Assembly (NCBI RefSeq): GCF_950005125.1
Contig: NC_080106.1
Span: 29,505,001 to 29,569,000, forward strand
Source: Chionomys nivalis
Lineage: Eukaryota > Chordata > Mammalia > Rodentia > Cricetidae
Reading direction: 5' to 3'
DNA: 64,000 nt
Below the pieces are notes generated by a model that saw only the letters and a list, made by a program, of their open reading frames with translations, was not told the DNA's origin and ran no database searches. The position numbers and the translations under genes are program-made. Shown in pieces: positions 12,842 to 22,720 of this stretch; positions within the stretch are counted from its first letter, which is position 1, and each line of letters opens with the position of its first letter.

Positions 12842-13123
12842 CTACCTTTTGATTAGCTTGGATAAGGGTTTGTTTATCTTGTTGATTTTCTCAAAGAACC
12901 AGCTCTTTGTTTCTTTAATTCTTTGTATTGTTTTCTTTGTTTCTATTTTATTGATTTCAGCCCTCAATTTGACTATTTCCTGCCATCTACTCCTCCTGAG
13001 TGAGTCTGTTTCTTTTTGTTCTAGAGCTTTCAGGTGTGTTGTTAAGTCACTAGTGTGAAATTTGTCCATTTTCTTTATGTAGGCACTTAGTGCTATGAAC
13101 TTTCCTCTTTTCACTGCTTTCAT
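12842..13123 (-). pseudogene. L1 ORF2 segment between EN and RT
   Basis: A 93-residue lysine- and glutamate-rich frame corresponding to the EN-RT linker. It holds W-Q-E-I-V-K-L-R-A-E-I-N, W-F-F-E-K-I-N-K-I and L-I-K-R patterns typical of rodent L1. Confidence 0.8.
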
Positions 13124-13160
13124 AGTGTCCTATAGGTTTGGGTATGTTGTGCCTTCATTA

Positions 13161-13219
13161 TCATTGAATTCTAGGAAGAAAGAAAATAAAGAAATTAATG
13201 ACTTCCTAGAATTCAATGA
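13161..13219. repeat. 18-bp perfect inverted repeat inside L1
   Basis: TCATTGAATTCTAGGAAG at 13161-13178 is repeated as its exact reverse complement at 13202-13219, with a 23-base spacer. Normal rodent L1 has a single copy of this block here. The spacer is itself the reverse complement of the downstream AATTTCTTTATTTT stretch, giving the pattern of a fold-back or template-switch event. Confidence 0.95.
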
Positions 13220-13544
13220 ATTTCTTTATTTTTTTTCTTGACCCAGGAGGGGTTCAATTGAGCGCTGTTCAATTTCCAGGAGTTTGTAGACTCTCTGCAA
13301 TTAGTGTTGTTAAATTCTAACTTTAAATCATGATGATCCAATAAGAAACAGGGGGTTACTCCTAAATTTTTGTATGTGTTGAGATTTGCTTTGTTACCAA
13401 GTATGTGGACAATTTTGAGAACATTCCATGAGGTGGTGAGAAGAAGACATATCCTTTTTTGTTTGGGTGGAATGTTCTGTAGATATTTGGTAAGTTTATT
13501 TGAGTCATGACATGTTTTAGTTTTCTTATTTCTCTCTTAAGTTT

Positions 13545-13814
13545 CTATCTGGTTGACCTGTCCATTGTGGAGAGTGGGGTGTTAAAATTTCCTACTATTA
13601 GTATGTGGGATTTGGTGTGCAATTTAAGCTTTAGTAATGTTTCTTTTACGTATGTAGGTGCTCTTTTATTTGGAACATAAATGTTCATGATTGAGACTTC
13701 ATCTTGATGGATTGTTCCTGCTATGAGTATGAAGTGTCCTTCTCCATCTCTTCTGATTGATTTTAGTTTCAAGTCTATTTTGTTAGATATTAGGATACAC
13801 ACTAATAAACCCAT
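13545..13814 (-). pseudogene. L1 ORF2 endonuclease segment, altered catalytic motif
   Basis: This 89-residue frame covers the C-terminal half of the apurinic-type endonuclease: E-G-H-F-I-L-I, then I-M-N-I-Y-V-P-N, then VGNFNTPLS at about residue 74 (bases 13568-13595). The conserved form of that motif is G-D-F-N-T-P-L-S, so a conserved aspartate is an asparagine. The N-terminal EN half is missing through the internal deletion. Confidence 0.8.
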
Positions 13815-13953
13815 TTGTTTCTTAGGTCCATTTGATTGGAAAATCTTTTCCCAACCCTTTACTCTGAGGTAGTGTGTCTTTGAGGTTGAGGTGTGCTTCT
13901 TGTATATAGAAGAAGAACAGATCCAGTTTTCACATCCATTCTCTTAGACTGTG

Positions 13954-14077
13954 TTTTTTTTTTTTTTTTTACAGGGTTTCTCTGTAGCTTTTGGTTCCTG
14001 TCCTGGAACTAACTCTTGTAGACCAGGCTGGCCTCGAACTCACGGAGATCCACCTGCCTCTGCCTCCTGAGTGCTGG
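13954..14077 (-). mobile_element. 5'-truncated B1 nested in the L1
   Basis: A T17 tract (antisense poly(A)) leads into the B1 body (ACAGGGTTTCTCTGTAGC, then GACCAGGCTGGCCTCGAACT), which stops at GAGTGCTGG before the B1 5' end. Target duplication AGACTGTGT is seen at 13946-13954 and 14078-14086, so this is a clean later insertion into the L1. Confidence 0.95.
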
Positions 14078-14281
14078 AGACTGTGTCTTTTTATAGATGA
14101 ATTGAGTCAATTGATATTAATTAATTAATGACCAGTGATTTGAGTTGGAATTCTTCTTCTTTTACCCCTAAGGTTTGGTCTTTTCATGGATGTTTTGTGT
14201 TAAGAATATGTTGGATTAATATTTTTCTGACTGATGAATCTGTTTCCTACTTAGGATCTTCAATTCCTGTGATTCTCTTTT

Positions 14282-14539
14282 CCATCTCTTATATTCTGTT
14301 CTTTATGTTCTTCCATCTCTCCTTTAAATATTTATTTATTTATTTATTATGTATACAATATTCTGTCTGTCTGTATGCCTGCAGGCCAGAAGAGGGCACC
14401 AGCCCTCATTACAGATGGTTGTGAGCCACCATGTGGTTGCCGGGAATTGAACTCAGGACCTTTGGAAGAGCAGGCAATGCTCTTAACCGCTGAGCCATCT
14501 CTCCAGTCCTCTTTCATCTCTTATATTCTGTTCTTTATG
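14282..14539. repeat. Direct repeat of L1 sequence flanking the B2
   Basis: CATCTCTTATATTCTGTTCT followed by TTATG occurs on both sides of the B2 (from about 14283 and 14515), 25 identical bases. The left copy is followed by about 13 extra bases before the B2 tail. It is longer than a usual SINE target duplication, so it may be a pre-existing L1 tandem duplication into which the B2 landed. Confidence 0.85.
14323..14509 (-). mobile_element. B2 SINE nested in the L1
   Basis: Antisense B2 with its A-rich tail (TTTAAATATTTATTTATT at the left), AGAAGAGGGCACCAG body, and TTGAACTCAGGACC plus CGCTGAGCCATCTCTCCAG head at the right (B- and A-box of the tRNA-derived promoter). It appears full length. 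Flanking L1 sequence is duplicated (see 14282-14307 and 14515-14539). Confidence 0.95.
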
Positions 14540-14676
14540 CTTGCTTCTGTAGTTCCCATTTATGTACCCAGATTTTCAATATCCAGAATCCCCTGAGTTT
14601 GTGTTTTCTTTATTGCCTCTATTTCAGGTTTCTAGACTTGAACTGTTTGCTTCACCTGTTTATTTTTTTCTTGGTT

Positions 14677-14907
14677 TTATTTGAAAGATTTATTGATTTC
14701 TTCCAATTTTTTCTTTGTCTTTTCCTCCATTTCTTTAAGGATTTCTTTCATTTCCTCTTTAAAGTTCTCCATCATCCTCATAATGTTACATTTACAATTG
14801 TTTGCCTCTGCTTCTTCTTGGTTAGGATGATCAGGACTTCCTGTTGTGTGACCACTTGCTTCTGGTGTTACCATGTTTCTTTTAGGTTGCTGAACAAATT
14901 CTTGCAT
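14677..14907 (-). pseudogene. L1 ORF1 N-terminal segment (coiled-coil part)
   Basis: The 76-residue frame holds a hydrophilic head and then a K/E-rich heptad-like stretch (M-M-E-N-F-K-E-E-M-K-E-I-L, E-E-K-T-K-K-K-L-E-E-I) typical of the ORF1p coiled coil used for trimerisation. The RNA-binding RRM and C-terminal domains are absent because of the deletion near 14150. Confidence 0.75.
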
Positions 14908-14934
14908 AGGTGCCTACGCATTTTTTCCTCTAAA

Positions 14935-15570
14935 TGGTGCTTGTAGTGTCTTTGCCTCTTGATCCAATCCTTGCAGTTGGTTGTCTGTATCTTTTGGAAC
15001 TGTTCTTGGTCTGCTCTGTACGGCAGCTGTCTGTGTCTCAGGGAGCCACTGAGGTCTCTCTTGGCCTGCTCTCTTTGCCAGCTCTCTTGGTCCACTCTGT
15101 GAAGAAACAACCCGTGTTTCAGAGTTCCTGTCTTTGTCCTCTCTCTGTGGTTGCAGCCTGTGTCTCAGAGTTCCTCTGAGATTGATGGGGATAGAAAGAT
15201 TTGGGAGCAGAGTGGGACGTGTGGCTTGCATGGTCAGATGGATGGGGTGGGAGTGTTGGAGCAGTTTACCTGTAGGAAGCTTGCCTGCTGGCTGCCTAGA
15301 GAGGATGAGACAGGTGGGGCAGGGGCCCGCAGTTTTGCCCTGGTATGGAGGGGATAGAGAGTGGGGTTCCACACCATGTGGGTATTCACTCATCGCTTGG
15401 TCCTCTCTGTGTATTTGCAGCCTGTGTTTCAGAGTTCCTCTGAGGTCATGGTGATTAGGAGGGTTTGGGGATGGAGTGGGGCTTTTAACTTATAGGGTCT
15501 GATCAATGGGATTGGGGTGTTGGAGCAGCCTACCTCTTGGTCCTCTCTATGTATCTGAGTCCTGTGTGTC
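14935..15570 (-). promoter_or_regulatory. L1 5' UTR with tandem promoter units
   Basis: A GC-rich island in an AT-rich region made of repeated units beginning GTCCTCTCT...TGCAGCCTGTGTNTCAGAGTTCCTCTGAG. Units start at 15136, 15400 and 15540 (partial). The first is 264 bp. The second is only 140 bp because the AGGAAGCTTGCCTGCTGG to CACTCATCGC part is missing. More degenerate unit-like copies lie at 14985-15135. In rodents such monomers form the internal L1 promoter, directing transcription to the left here. Activity is unknown. Confidence 0.75.
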
Positions 15571-15654
15571 CATTAATTTCCTTTATATTGCATTATGTCT
15601 CAAGACTTTATCCCATCACTGCAGTCAAGTAGCTCACTGAGCAGACTGACATAC

Positions 15655-16085
15655 ATGATGTCTGCTTAAATTTTTGTTGTTAGTTTTATTTTCTGTTGCT
15701 GTGATAAAAACAACCTCACAAAAACTACTTAAGGAAGAGAGGTTTTATTTATAATTTCAAGCTATAGTTCATGACGGCTGGGGAGTCTTAGCGGCAGGAG
15801 CTTGAGAGAACTGTTCGTAGGGCATCCACACTCAAGAGCAGAAGGCACTGAATTAAGGCTGAATTAATATATGCATGCCAATGCTCAGCTTAATTTCTCC
15901 ATTCTTATGTAGCTCAGAAAACCTTGCCTAGCTAATAGTACCATATCTATGGTGGAGGTACTCATCCCATTATAATGAACTCAGTCAAGACAAACCCCCC
16001 ATAGATATACTCAAGCGCCAACCTAGACAAGTCATCCTTAAAACTTCTTTCCCAGTCAATTCTGGACTGTTTAATTGACAAAACA
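15655..16085 (-). mobile_element. Rodent interspersed LTR-like repeat, family A
   Basis: TTCTGTTGCTGTGATAAAAA, a GAGAGGTTTTATTTATAAT block, GGCAGGAGCTTGAG and the terminal GTCAATTCTGGACTGTTTAA match a very common rodent repeat of about 430 bp. I think it is of the MaLR/ERVL LTR class and in reverse orientation, but the name is uncertain. The same family occurs at 36320-36995. Confidence 0.6.
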
Positions 16086-16654
16086 AAACAGAACAACAAC
16101 AAAAAAAGCCATCACAGTCTGTACTAGTCAAGGTAGAGATGGTGTACAGTCTTTTATAATTTATTTAGGTAAATAAAGTAGATAATGCTTAAATATTTTC
16201 TGCTTTGTTAATTTAACTCACTGAAGTCCTTTAGCTATAGAGAGATTAATATCATTTTTTTTTTCATTTTGTCTATATACTTAGCATCTCTGATTTGATG
16301 TCTTCTTCAGCTTCAATCTCAGATTTATGATGCCAAAAGTAAAGCCAGGTAACACAATTCCATGATATCTCTTAACTCATGAAGTTTTTAATCTATCTCC
16401 TTACCTTTAAAATTAAGTCTTATTTCAAAGTGTGGAATCCAGGATTTTCCACTTTTTTTAGCAAGAGAAATAGGGAAACACATTTAGTCTTTTTTTTTTT
16501 TATGGGAGTGAGATTCTCCTCATTCAAAGTGTAATGCTTCTACTTTGTATTTAATTTTTTATTTTCCTAATTATATCATTCTACAGAAAACCTCAGGAGT
16601 TTATTTTTCTTTTTAACCTCTGTACCACTTTGCTCTGGATTTGTGTTCTAACTG

Positions 16655-16795
16655 TGGCCATTTAGTTTCTTCAACTTTAAAATGAGAATAAGTGCAGTTA
16701 TTGGCAGGGTTCTATTGAGAACTAAATGGAACATTTTGCAGAATGTCTCACACATAGTAGCCCAAAATGGATACTATTAATATTAACAGATGCAT
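16655..16795 (+). mobile_element. MIR SINE
   Basis: TTAGTTTCTTCAACTTTAAA with ATGAGAATAA, then a GAGAACTAAATGGAACATTT block and TCACACATAGTAG follow the order of the mammalian MIR core and 3' part. It is strongly diverged, as expected for MIR. Confidence 0.7.
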
Positions 16796-16799
16796 TAGG

Positions 16800-18190
16800 T
16801 TTTTTTTCCAGCTGTTCTTAAACTTCATTAAAAAAATTTAACAAAAATCTGCTTTAAGCCACAGGAGTATCTTTGGTTGAGAGCAGAAATTTATGAAATA
16901 TGTGTCGGAAACCTGGAACTGGAATTGGATAAAGGGATTATGATCAGAATTTTAGACACAAATCTCTATTATAATTATTCATTTCAGCATCCACCAGAAG
17001 TTCCAGGCTGAGAAGCAGAGTGAAGCAAGCCAGCTCACACATTTAATCTTGTGATAAATGACTTCATGCTGAGAGGATTCCACTCTGATGCTGAAAGCAC
17101 ATTATATTCTAGCAAAAAGGGAAATGTCAAAACAGCTCCTGGATTTGAGAAGAAAACGTGCCTGTCGTACATCTTCATTGGCCTGTCTTTTTGCCCAAGT
17201 CTCAAATATAGACGATTCTTGCACTACAGTTGACGTATTTCTTTCCAAGACTTGGGAAATGTCCTAAAGATAATCTTGATTGTTTCTGAAATCCTAGGGT
17301 TTACTCTTTTATGCTGAAGAGTTTTGTCCTCCGATTCTGTTCAATATATCAGGCTGTAATGAGAATTCTGAAAAGGACAGACCCTTAGAAGGACCCTGAA
17401 ACATTTTAGCAGCAGTTGAGTTCTATGCTGTGTTCTGCTCAGTAGCCCAGGGTGTTCCCTTGTCTCCCGTTCCAGCAATGGGGAGAAATTCAAAACTGCA
17501 AATCAACGTTTTGAAAAGATCACATTATAGAATCACAAATAATGTCAGTAGTTATGAATATTTTTTTTTTCAAAATGAAGAGAAAGCTTTTCTATTTACT
17601 GTGCTAGGCTTCCATCTGGTTTTTCCAAGGGACAGCTGTGTCACAGAATTCATCATTTATCTGGAGTGAAAGTGAAACTACTGTCACATAGAACTCTATA
17701 AAAACAAGATCCTTCTCGAAAATCATTTGTTGACCCTCCCATTGTGTTCTTATAGACAATTTCTCTTTCAAACTTGTAACTCCCCTCAGCACTGAATGAT
17801 GTGGCCTCAACTACGGATGAGATGTAGAGGTCTGAGACTGGCCAGGGAGAGTATTTCCATTCCATCTCTCTCTCTAAGCTCTAGGTATCTCTTTCGCTCA
17901 GCCTTCATGAACTAGTCCTTGGTTTAAGCTGTAGGATTAATGTCTCATCAAGAAATACTAATGCTTGTGAGGAGATTTTGACAGCAGCACAGTGCATCCC
18001 AGTGGCCACCACACAAATAACTAACCAAAGCTTGAGAGGAAATAGGAAAATGAAAGAAAATGAAAAATTTAGCAGCCGCATGAACACGTACTTCACTAAA
18101 GTCTCAAGGGAAAAAATTATGTGGAAATTTTCTGCTTTGGAGATTAGGTTTTTATTAATTTTATGTTACTATGCGTGTTTTACTTGTGGT
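16800..18190. other. Unique DNA, nothing recognised
   Basis: No repeat family identified. Short frames at 17051-17233 and 17430-17669 lack recognisable motifs. A T10 tract near 17560 is the only low-complexity element. Confidence 0.5.
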
Positions 18191-18195
18191 GACTG

Positions 18196-18281
18196 TATGT
18201 GTGCATGTGTGTCTGTCTGTCTGTCGTTTCTCTCTTTGTGTGTGTGTATGTGTGTGTGTGTGTGTGTGAGTGTGTGTACAT
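18196..18281. repeat. TG-rich low-complexity tract
   Basis: Degenerate TG/CTGT repeats, including (TGTC)n at about 18210-18224 and a purer TG run at 18238-18278. Confidence 0.95.
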
Positions 18282-18339
18282 TGCAATCACAATGTCTTTT
18301 TAACAGATTCCTTTAATGAAATGCAGGGGTTTTATATGC

Positions 18340-18500
18340 ATAGGTTAGTTTAATCCTCACAATTATACGATGAATTCAGGGTTATTAGCCATCATCATTT
18401 CCTATTCCATAGGTGAGGAAATCAAAGCTTACAGATGCCATATTCTAGCTAAGATGTGGAGATTAGATTTTAGTCTACAAAATTCCGTCACTAAGTCTGG
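18340..18500 (-). mobile_element. MIR SINE, antisense
   Basis: TTTAATCCTCACAATTATAC, CCATAGGTGAGGAAATCAAA and GTCTACAAAATTC-type positions follow the antisense MIR order (TTAATCCTCACAACAAC, then GATGAGGAAACTGAGG). It is a second ancient MIR, opposite in orientation to that at 16655. Confidence 0.75.
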
Positions 18501-18715
18501 GTAATAAACTACTCAACACTTCTATTACTGATTTAATTTCCCCATTTTTTCTTAATAGAAGATATGAACAAAAAGCCTAGGCTGTTGGTATTGCTGATCA
18601 GGCTAATCAAATGAGTGATCACCTTGCCTGAAGACAAGGAAGTTATAAAAATTTTATCTGATTTTCTAGTCCACCAGTTCTGTCGTTATGAAAGCAATTC
18701 AATATTATTTTGTGT

Positions 18716-18772
18716 GTGTAGCTCAAGCAGGCTTCAAACTTGCCATAATCCTACTGCCTCAGTCTCTCAAAT
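18716..18772 (-). mobile_element. Old B1/7SL-type SINE fragment
   Basis: TAGCTCAAGCAGGCTTCAAA followed by CTTGCCATAATCCTACTGCC matches the antisense centre of a B1 (TAGCCCAGGCTGGCCTCGAA). Only the middle remains. Confidence 0.65.
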
Positions 18773-19050
18773 TCATTTCTTTGTAAACCTATGAAAAAAC
18801 TTCTATAAGACTCCAGGATGCTATAATCTTAGTTAAAGGAAAACTACAGCAAAATCTTTCATTAACAAGTATAGTGTTCAGTCTGTGGAACGGTTTCGAC
18901 ATCTTAAGTCATTTCTGGATTTGATGCTCTTTAATATGTTGTGATGTGGGTTTCTTCATCTCCCAATCCCATCGATGTAACAAGAAAGTAGAAGTTTACA
19001 GACTGAATAATTATAATAAGTGAGTACTCACTTAGGAGATTGACTTGTAG

Positions 19051-19299
19051 GGGCCCACAGAAGTTGTTCTGCTTCACCTTAACTGAAGGCCAGAAGGTTT
19101 AAGTAAACATTTGCTCTTTCAAGATTATTGATAAGAAGTCTAACTTAAATTGTGGCTACAAACAAGATATCTTGACGAGGGGGGTGGCTACTTGTTTTTT
19201 TGGGTATTGAGATGGCCCACAGAGGTGGATCTGTTCTACCTTGACCAAAGGTCAGAAAATTCAAGCCTCTTCCTGCTCCTTCAAGGATATGACAGGAGG
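19051..19299. repeat. Diverged direct duplication, possible LTR remnant
   Basis: Copy 1 (19051-19138) and copy 2 (19213-19299) share the order GGCCCACAGA, CTG-TTC-ACCTTGAC-AAGG-CAGAA, and TCTTTCAAG-AT. Spacing is 162 bp. The flanking text continues to about 19470 with GGCTGCTTACAGGATACATG and GTTTGTTCATTGTATCATG. This may be internal repetition within an ERV LTR, but I cannot name the family. Confidence 0.6.
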
Positions 19300-19505
19300 T
19301 TTTTTGTTTTTTTTTCCCCCCTAGGAATTGGCTGCTTACAGGATACATGGTCTAAGGTATGATTGCTGCATGCACTGCCTAAAACCAGAATTCTTAACTC
19401 AGGATATAGTTGCTTGATGTATCAGGTATTGAAGAGGTAATTGCTCTGTTTGTTCATTGTATCATGTTAAAGCAGTCTTTTTTTTATTTTTTTATTTTTT
19501 TTAAT

Positions 19506-19671
19506 TGTGGTGCATGCCTTTATTACAAGCACTCGGTAGTCAGAGGCAGATCTCTGTGAATTTGAAGTCATCTTAGTCTGCAAAAGCTAGTTCCAGGGCA
19601 GGCTCCACACCTACAAAGAAACCCTGTCTCAAAAAAACCAAAAAAAAAGAAAAGAAAAGAAAAAAGAATAA
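19506..19671 (+). mobile_element. B1 SINE with long A-rich tail
   Basis: TGTGGTGCATGCCTTTATTA, CAGAGGCAGATCTCTGTGAA, and the cricetid-type AAGCTAGTTCCAGGGCAGG block followed by AAACCCTGTCTC and an A/AAAG tail. Several substitutions show it is older than the copies at 32734 and 33464. A T-rich run precedes it at 19478-19504. Confidence 0.9.
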
Positions 19672-19734
19672 AAGCCAAACAAGCAATGTTCACAATGATT
19701 TTTATGTACATTTGTTTGTATGTGCCAGTGCACG

Positions 19735-19850
19735 TCTCTATGTGCATGTAGGTGAGTATGTGTGTGCATGAGTGTGGATATACTTGTGGAGATGTGTGTA
19801 TGTATAGGATTGTGTATGTGTGGGTGTGCATTTGTGTATTTATGTGTGGA
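19735..19850. repeat. TG-rich degenerate tract
   Basis: TGTGTGCATG / TGTGTATGTG mixtures followed by GGAAGATAGAGGCCAACC. The latter resembles the SINE context in which such TG tracts often lie (B3/B4 antisense). The body of such a SINE is not clear. Confidence 0.7.
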
Positions 19851-20423
19851 AGATAGAGGCCAACCGTCTTTAGCCTTCTCTCTCCCTGTTACTTTTGGAT
19901 TGGGGAATATAAGCATATGTAAAATAAACATGAGCAAATTCAGTGTTCAATGTATTGCCCTCCTGGTTCTACTCTGTATCTGTTCCTTTTTTTGGTATCC
20001 TGTATTTCTAAATCCACATGCCCTGACCCTGGAGCATGTGAACCCTATTGAGGCTGGACACTGACATTGGCTTAGAATTTAAAATCTGATCTTAAATAGA
20101 CAAATGAAAGCTTTTTTCAGTTTAACTGTTGCCTGTAGAAATGTTAAGAACAAAACGCTGTATTTTTTTAAATGACTGTTAAAATTTCAATATATGTATA
20201 CAAACACACACACATACACACTTGAAAGAAAACTCAAGGAATCAGGTCCAAATCATCTGGCCACTCTTTTTAAGAGACCCAGAGAGAATTCTTTCCTGCT
20301 TATTGTCCTATTATAATGTGAATTTGGTGCCCAGGAGGAGTTCTGGACATGTGATGCATGAAGAATGATCTCAGACTAAGCATGCCAGGCATGTGCAGCT
20401 GCTACACATGATGGCGTTTCCCT

Positions 20424-20537
20424 CCAAAAAGGCAGAAGGAGAAAGGAGAAGATAAAAGAAGAAGAGTGGAACAGCACAGAAGTGGGAAGGGACAAGAAGG
20501 GGAAGGTTAAGAAGAAGAAAAGGAAGAGGAGAAAGGC
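20424..20537 (+). repeat. Purine-rich (GA-rich) tract
   Basis: About 110 bases almost wholly A and G (GGAGAAAGGAGAAGATAAAA, AAGAAGAAAAGGAAGAGG) with rare pyrimidines. Low-complexity polypurine DNA, likely non-coding. Confidence 0.9.
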
Positions 20538-20539
20538 AT

Positions 20540-21565
20540 TGGTCTTTCAGAGAGACACAGCTGTGGAGTAAGCTCCAAGCTCCTTCCATTGCACACACAG
20601 AAACCATTCTTAATTTTGCCTCACTCTTATCTCCTAGTTGTGATTTTGTCTTTTTTTCTCCCAGCAAATGATGAGCCCACTGTGTTCAGTGTGTGTGACA
20701 CCAACAATACCTCACAAATTTTCAATAAAATTTGTGCTTTAGCAAACTGCCTGTTCTGTTGGGCTTATAGATTATGCATTCATGAGTTAGTAAAAAATAT
20801 CACTGCAGTAGATGAGGATATTTCTAATCTCTTTGACCATTTCCATCTTATTAGAATTTTAAACATATTAATTACTAATTAGACACATCTAGATGATAAT
20901 CACAGTGATTCAATTTACCCAGTATCATTTATCGGACCAAGATATTCATCACTTGGAAATGATAATTAACTCATCAAAAATGTTTTGGGATTGCAAAAAA
21001 AAGAGGAAGTACTCTGGGGTTATGCTAAAATAAGCAGCTGAAATTTTCCTGCTTACTTACTACATGGACACAAAGTACAACATACTTCTAATAGGTTCCT
21101 TGCATGGTGCTAAAGCAGGAATTCTCAGTGAAAAGACTAGAAAAACCTTCAGATATTTTAGCTTTAATGTGAATTTAAAGGTCGGTGAATATTGGGTTTC
21201 CTAATATCTTACATTTAATCAAAATAAAATCACTTTAAGAAAGTCAAAGGCCAAATCTTTAGATAAGAGTATATAGCCTAAAGTAGACAAAAAAAGCCAG
21301 GTCATGACTGGGAGGAAGGAGAAGGAACAATAAAGAGCAGGATACCAGAAGACCAACTCCATAAAGGGATGATGGGAAAAATGGGGGTAGTCTTTATCTG
21401 AACTGGGAACATATAGAGGAAAAGGAAGAAAGAAGAGATAAAGGTTATCTGGAAAAAGTCAAAGGGAAATATGTTATTTTATAAGCTTAAAGTTCAGACA
21501 CACACACTATGCATATATAATCTATACTTTATATAGAGTATGCAAATGTAATTATATATGTCTAT
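20540..21565. other. Unique DNA, no recognised repeat
   Basis: A 98-codon plus frame (20589-20882) follows a splice-acceptor-like TTTTTTTCTCCCAG at about 20653-20666, but I recognise no domain. Composition is AT-rich, so this is probably coincidence. Confidence 0.4.
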
Positions 21566-22720
21566 AATATATGTATACATTTTTAAATGGAATAATGCTA
21601 CATTGGGTGAAAACAGCCTCTACGAAGAGTCATATACTATGTAACAAAAACCTTGGTGGCAGGCATGGGGAGTTACTCAAAATGACATGTACTACTGACA
21701 CTACTCTTGGTTGCTTTCTACAATGTGAAGGTAAGGCCCTGTTTCTGAAGACATCACACACTTCAGACACAGGTCTTGGAGGAATTGAACTGGAACTGCC
21801 TTGGAAACGTCTTGCCTGAGGGCCGGCTCTCATAGTATTAGAAGATGCTATGAAATCTGCCAAAGGAGAGGAACAATCAATAACTCCTATATAACTGTAA
21901 ATCTTATGCATCACAACAATGCGCAAACCAGCAAGATATCCTAAATGGTACAATAGTGGCACTTTTATCTTGGGAGTAACCAACACTCAGCAGGAAGGAA
22001 ATCATCGCTGGTACTGTACTGCAAACCTAACCAACTGACATGGATAGAGAGGTCATAGATATTAAAGGAGAATCTACTACTGCCATTTTTCTAAGCAAAT
22101 GTAGTTTCTATGTATATTCTATATACTTATCCTGATGCCCACAAGTAACTGCAGCTTCCCCCTTTTGGCAATGAAACAGTTTTACAACAGATAGAGATGG
22201 TCAGAGATCTGTAAGTCATCAAAATGCAGGAAATAATTGACCGTGTGATCCCTAATTCCAACTGATACATCTATATTGCAATCTTTATACCTAGGTTTAG
22301 GGAACATGATGTAAGAGAATGGAAAAATGATCAGAACCAGAGGACTGGGATACCTGTTGCTAGATTTATGAAATGTCAACAATATGGTTGCCTGAACAAG
22401 ACTGGAAGAGTTGGCACGCTAATGTGGATGGGAGAAATCCCACAAGATTGCAACCCCAATAAAGAGCTACAGATATCCATTGTCTGCTGGAAGAAGAATT
22501 GCTTTCCTCCAGGATTGGGCTTCTACATAAGGCTGTCCAGTCTTAAGTTGTCAGTCCTGGAAATTAGTACACATGAACAATGATAAATGTATGTATGTAT
22601 GTATGTATGTATGTATGTATGTATGTATAAAATGTATGTGAAAAATAACAAAGAAGAGGTCATACATTTGAGGGGAAAGGAGGACTGGAGGAGTCAGAAG
22701 CAACTGAATGGCAGGAATTA
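21566..22720 (+). mobile_element. Rodent repeat, family D (L1-type 3' end), long copy
   Basis: The block runs from GGTGGCAGGCATGGGGAGTT through GGTATTAAAGGAGAATCTAC-like text, CAACAATATGGTTGCCTGAA, CACAAGATTGCAACCCCAAT and AAAGAGCTACAGATATCC to a tetranucleotide microsatellite and a decayed tail. I know this order from an abundant rodent repeat that ends like an L1/Lx 3' UTR. The same 3' end recurs at 42070-42437 (plus) and 59945-60320 (minus). The short frames in it are not meaningful. Confidence 0.6.
22587..22628 (+). repeat. (ATGT)n microsatellite
   Basis: About ten uninterrupted ATGT units, lying in the tail portion of the family D repeat. Likely polymorphic. Confidence 0.98.

Larger units (their letters stand above)
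9720..15570 (-). mobile_element. Near-full-length rodent L1, antisense, non-functional
   Basis: On the minus strand the order is: 5' UTR tandem units (15570-14935), ORF1 N-terminal part (14907-14330, with a nested B2), an internal deletion near 14135-14165, ORF2 endonuclease (about 13815-13545, with a nested B1 upstream), linker, reverse transcriptase (about 12520-11650), C-terminal domain (11573-10420) and 3' UTR (about 10400-9720). The 3' UTR is recognised by TTGTGGATTCCTGGGAATTT and AACCCCATAATGGCTCCCTC. Total length minus the nested SINEs is about 5.5 kb, short of the usual 6-7 kb. Both ORFs are split by stops and frameshifts. No poly(T) start or target duplication is evident, so age or truncation has blurred the ends. 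Confidence 0.9.

Noticed and set aside
14914..15454. Overlapping 159- and 106-codon frames on opposite strands
   Set aside because: They arise from the stop-poor GC-rich L1 5' UTR units, not from a gene.
15566..15655. Target duplication flanking the large L1
   Set aside because: I compared both flanks by eye and found no convincing direct repeat, so the ends are left approximate.
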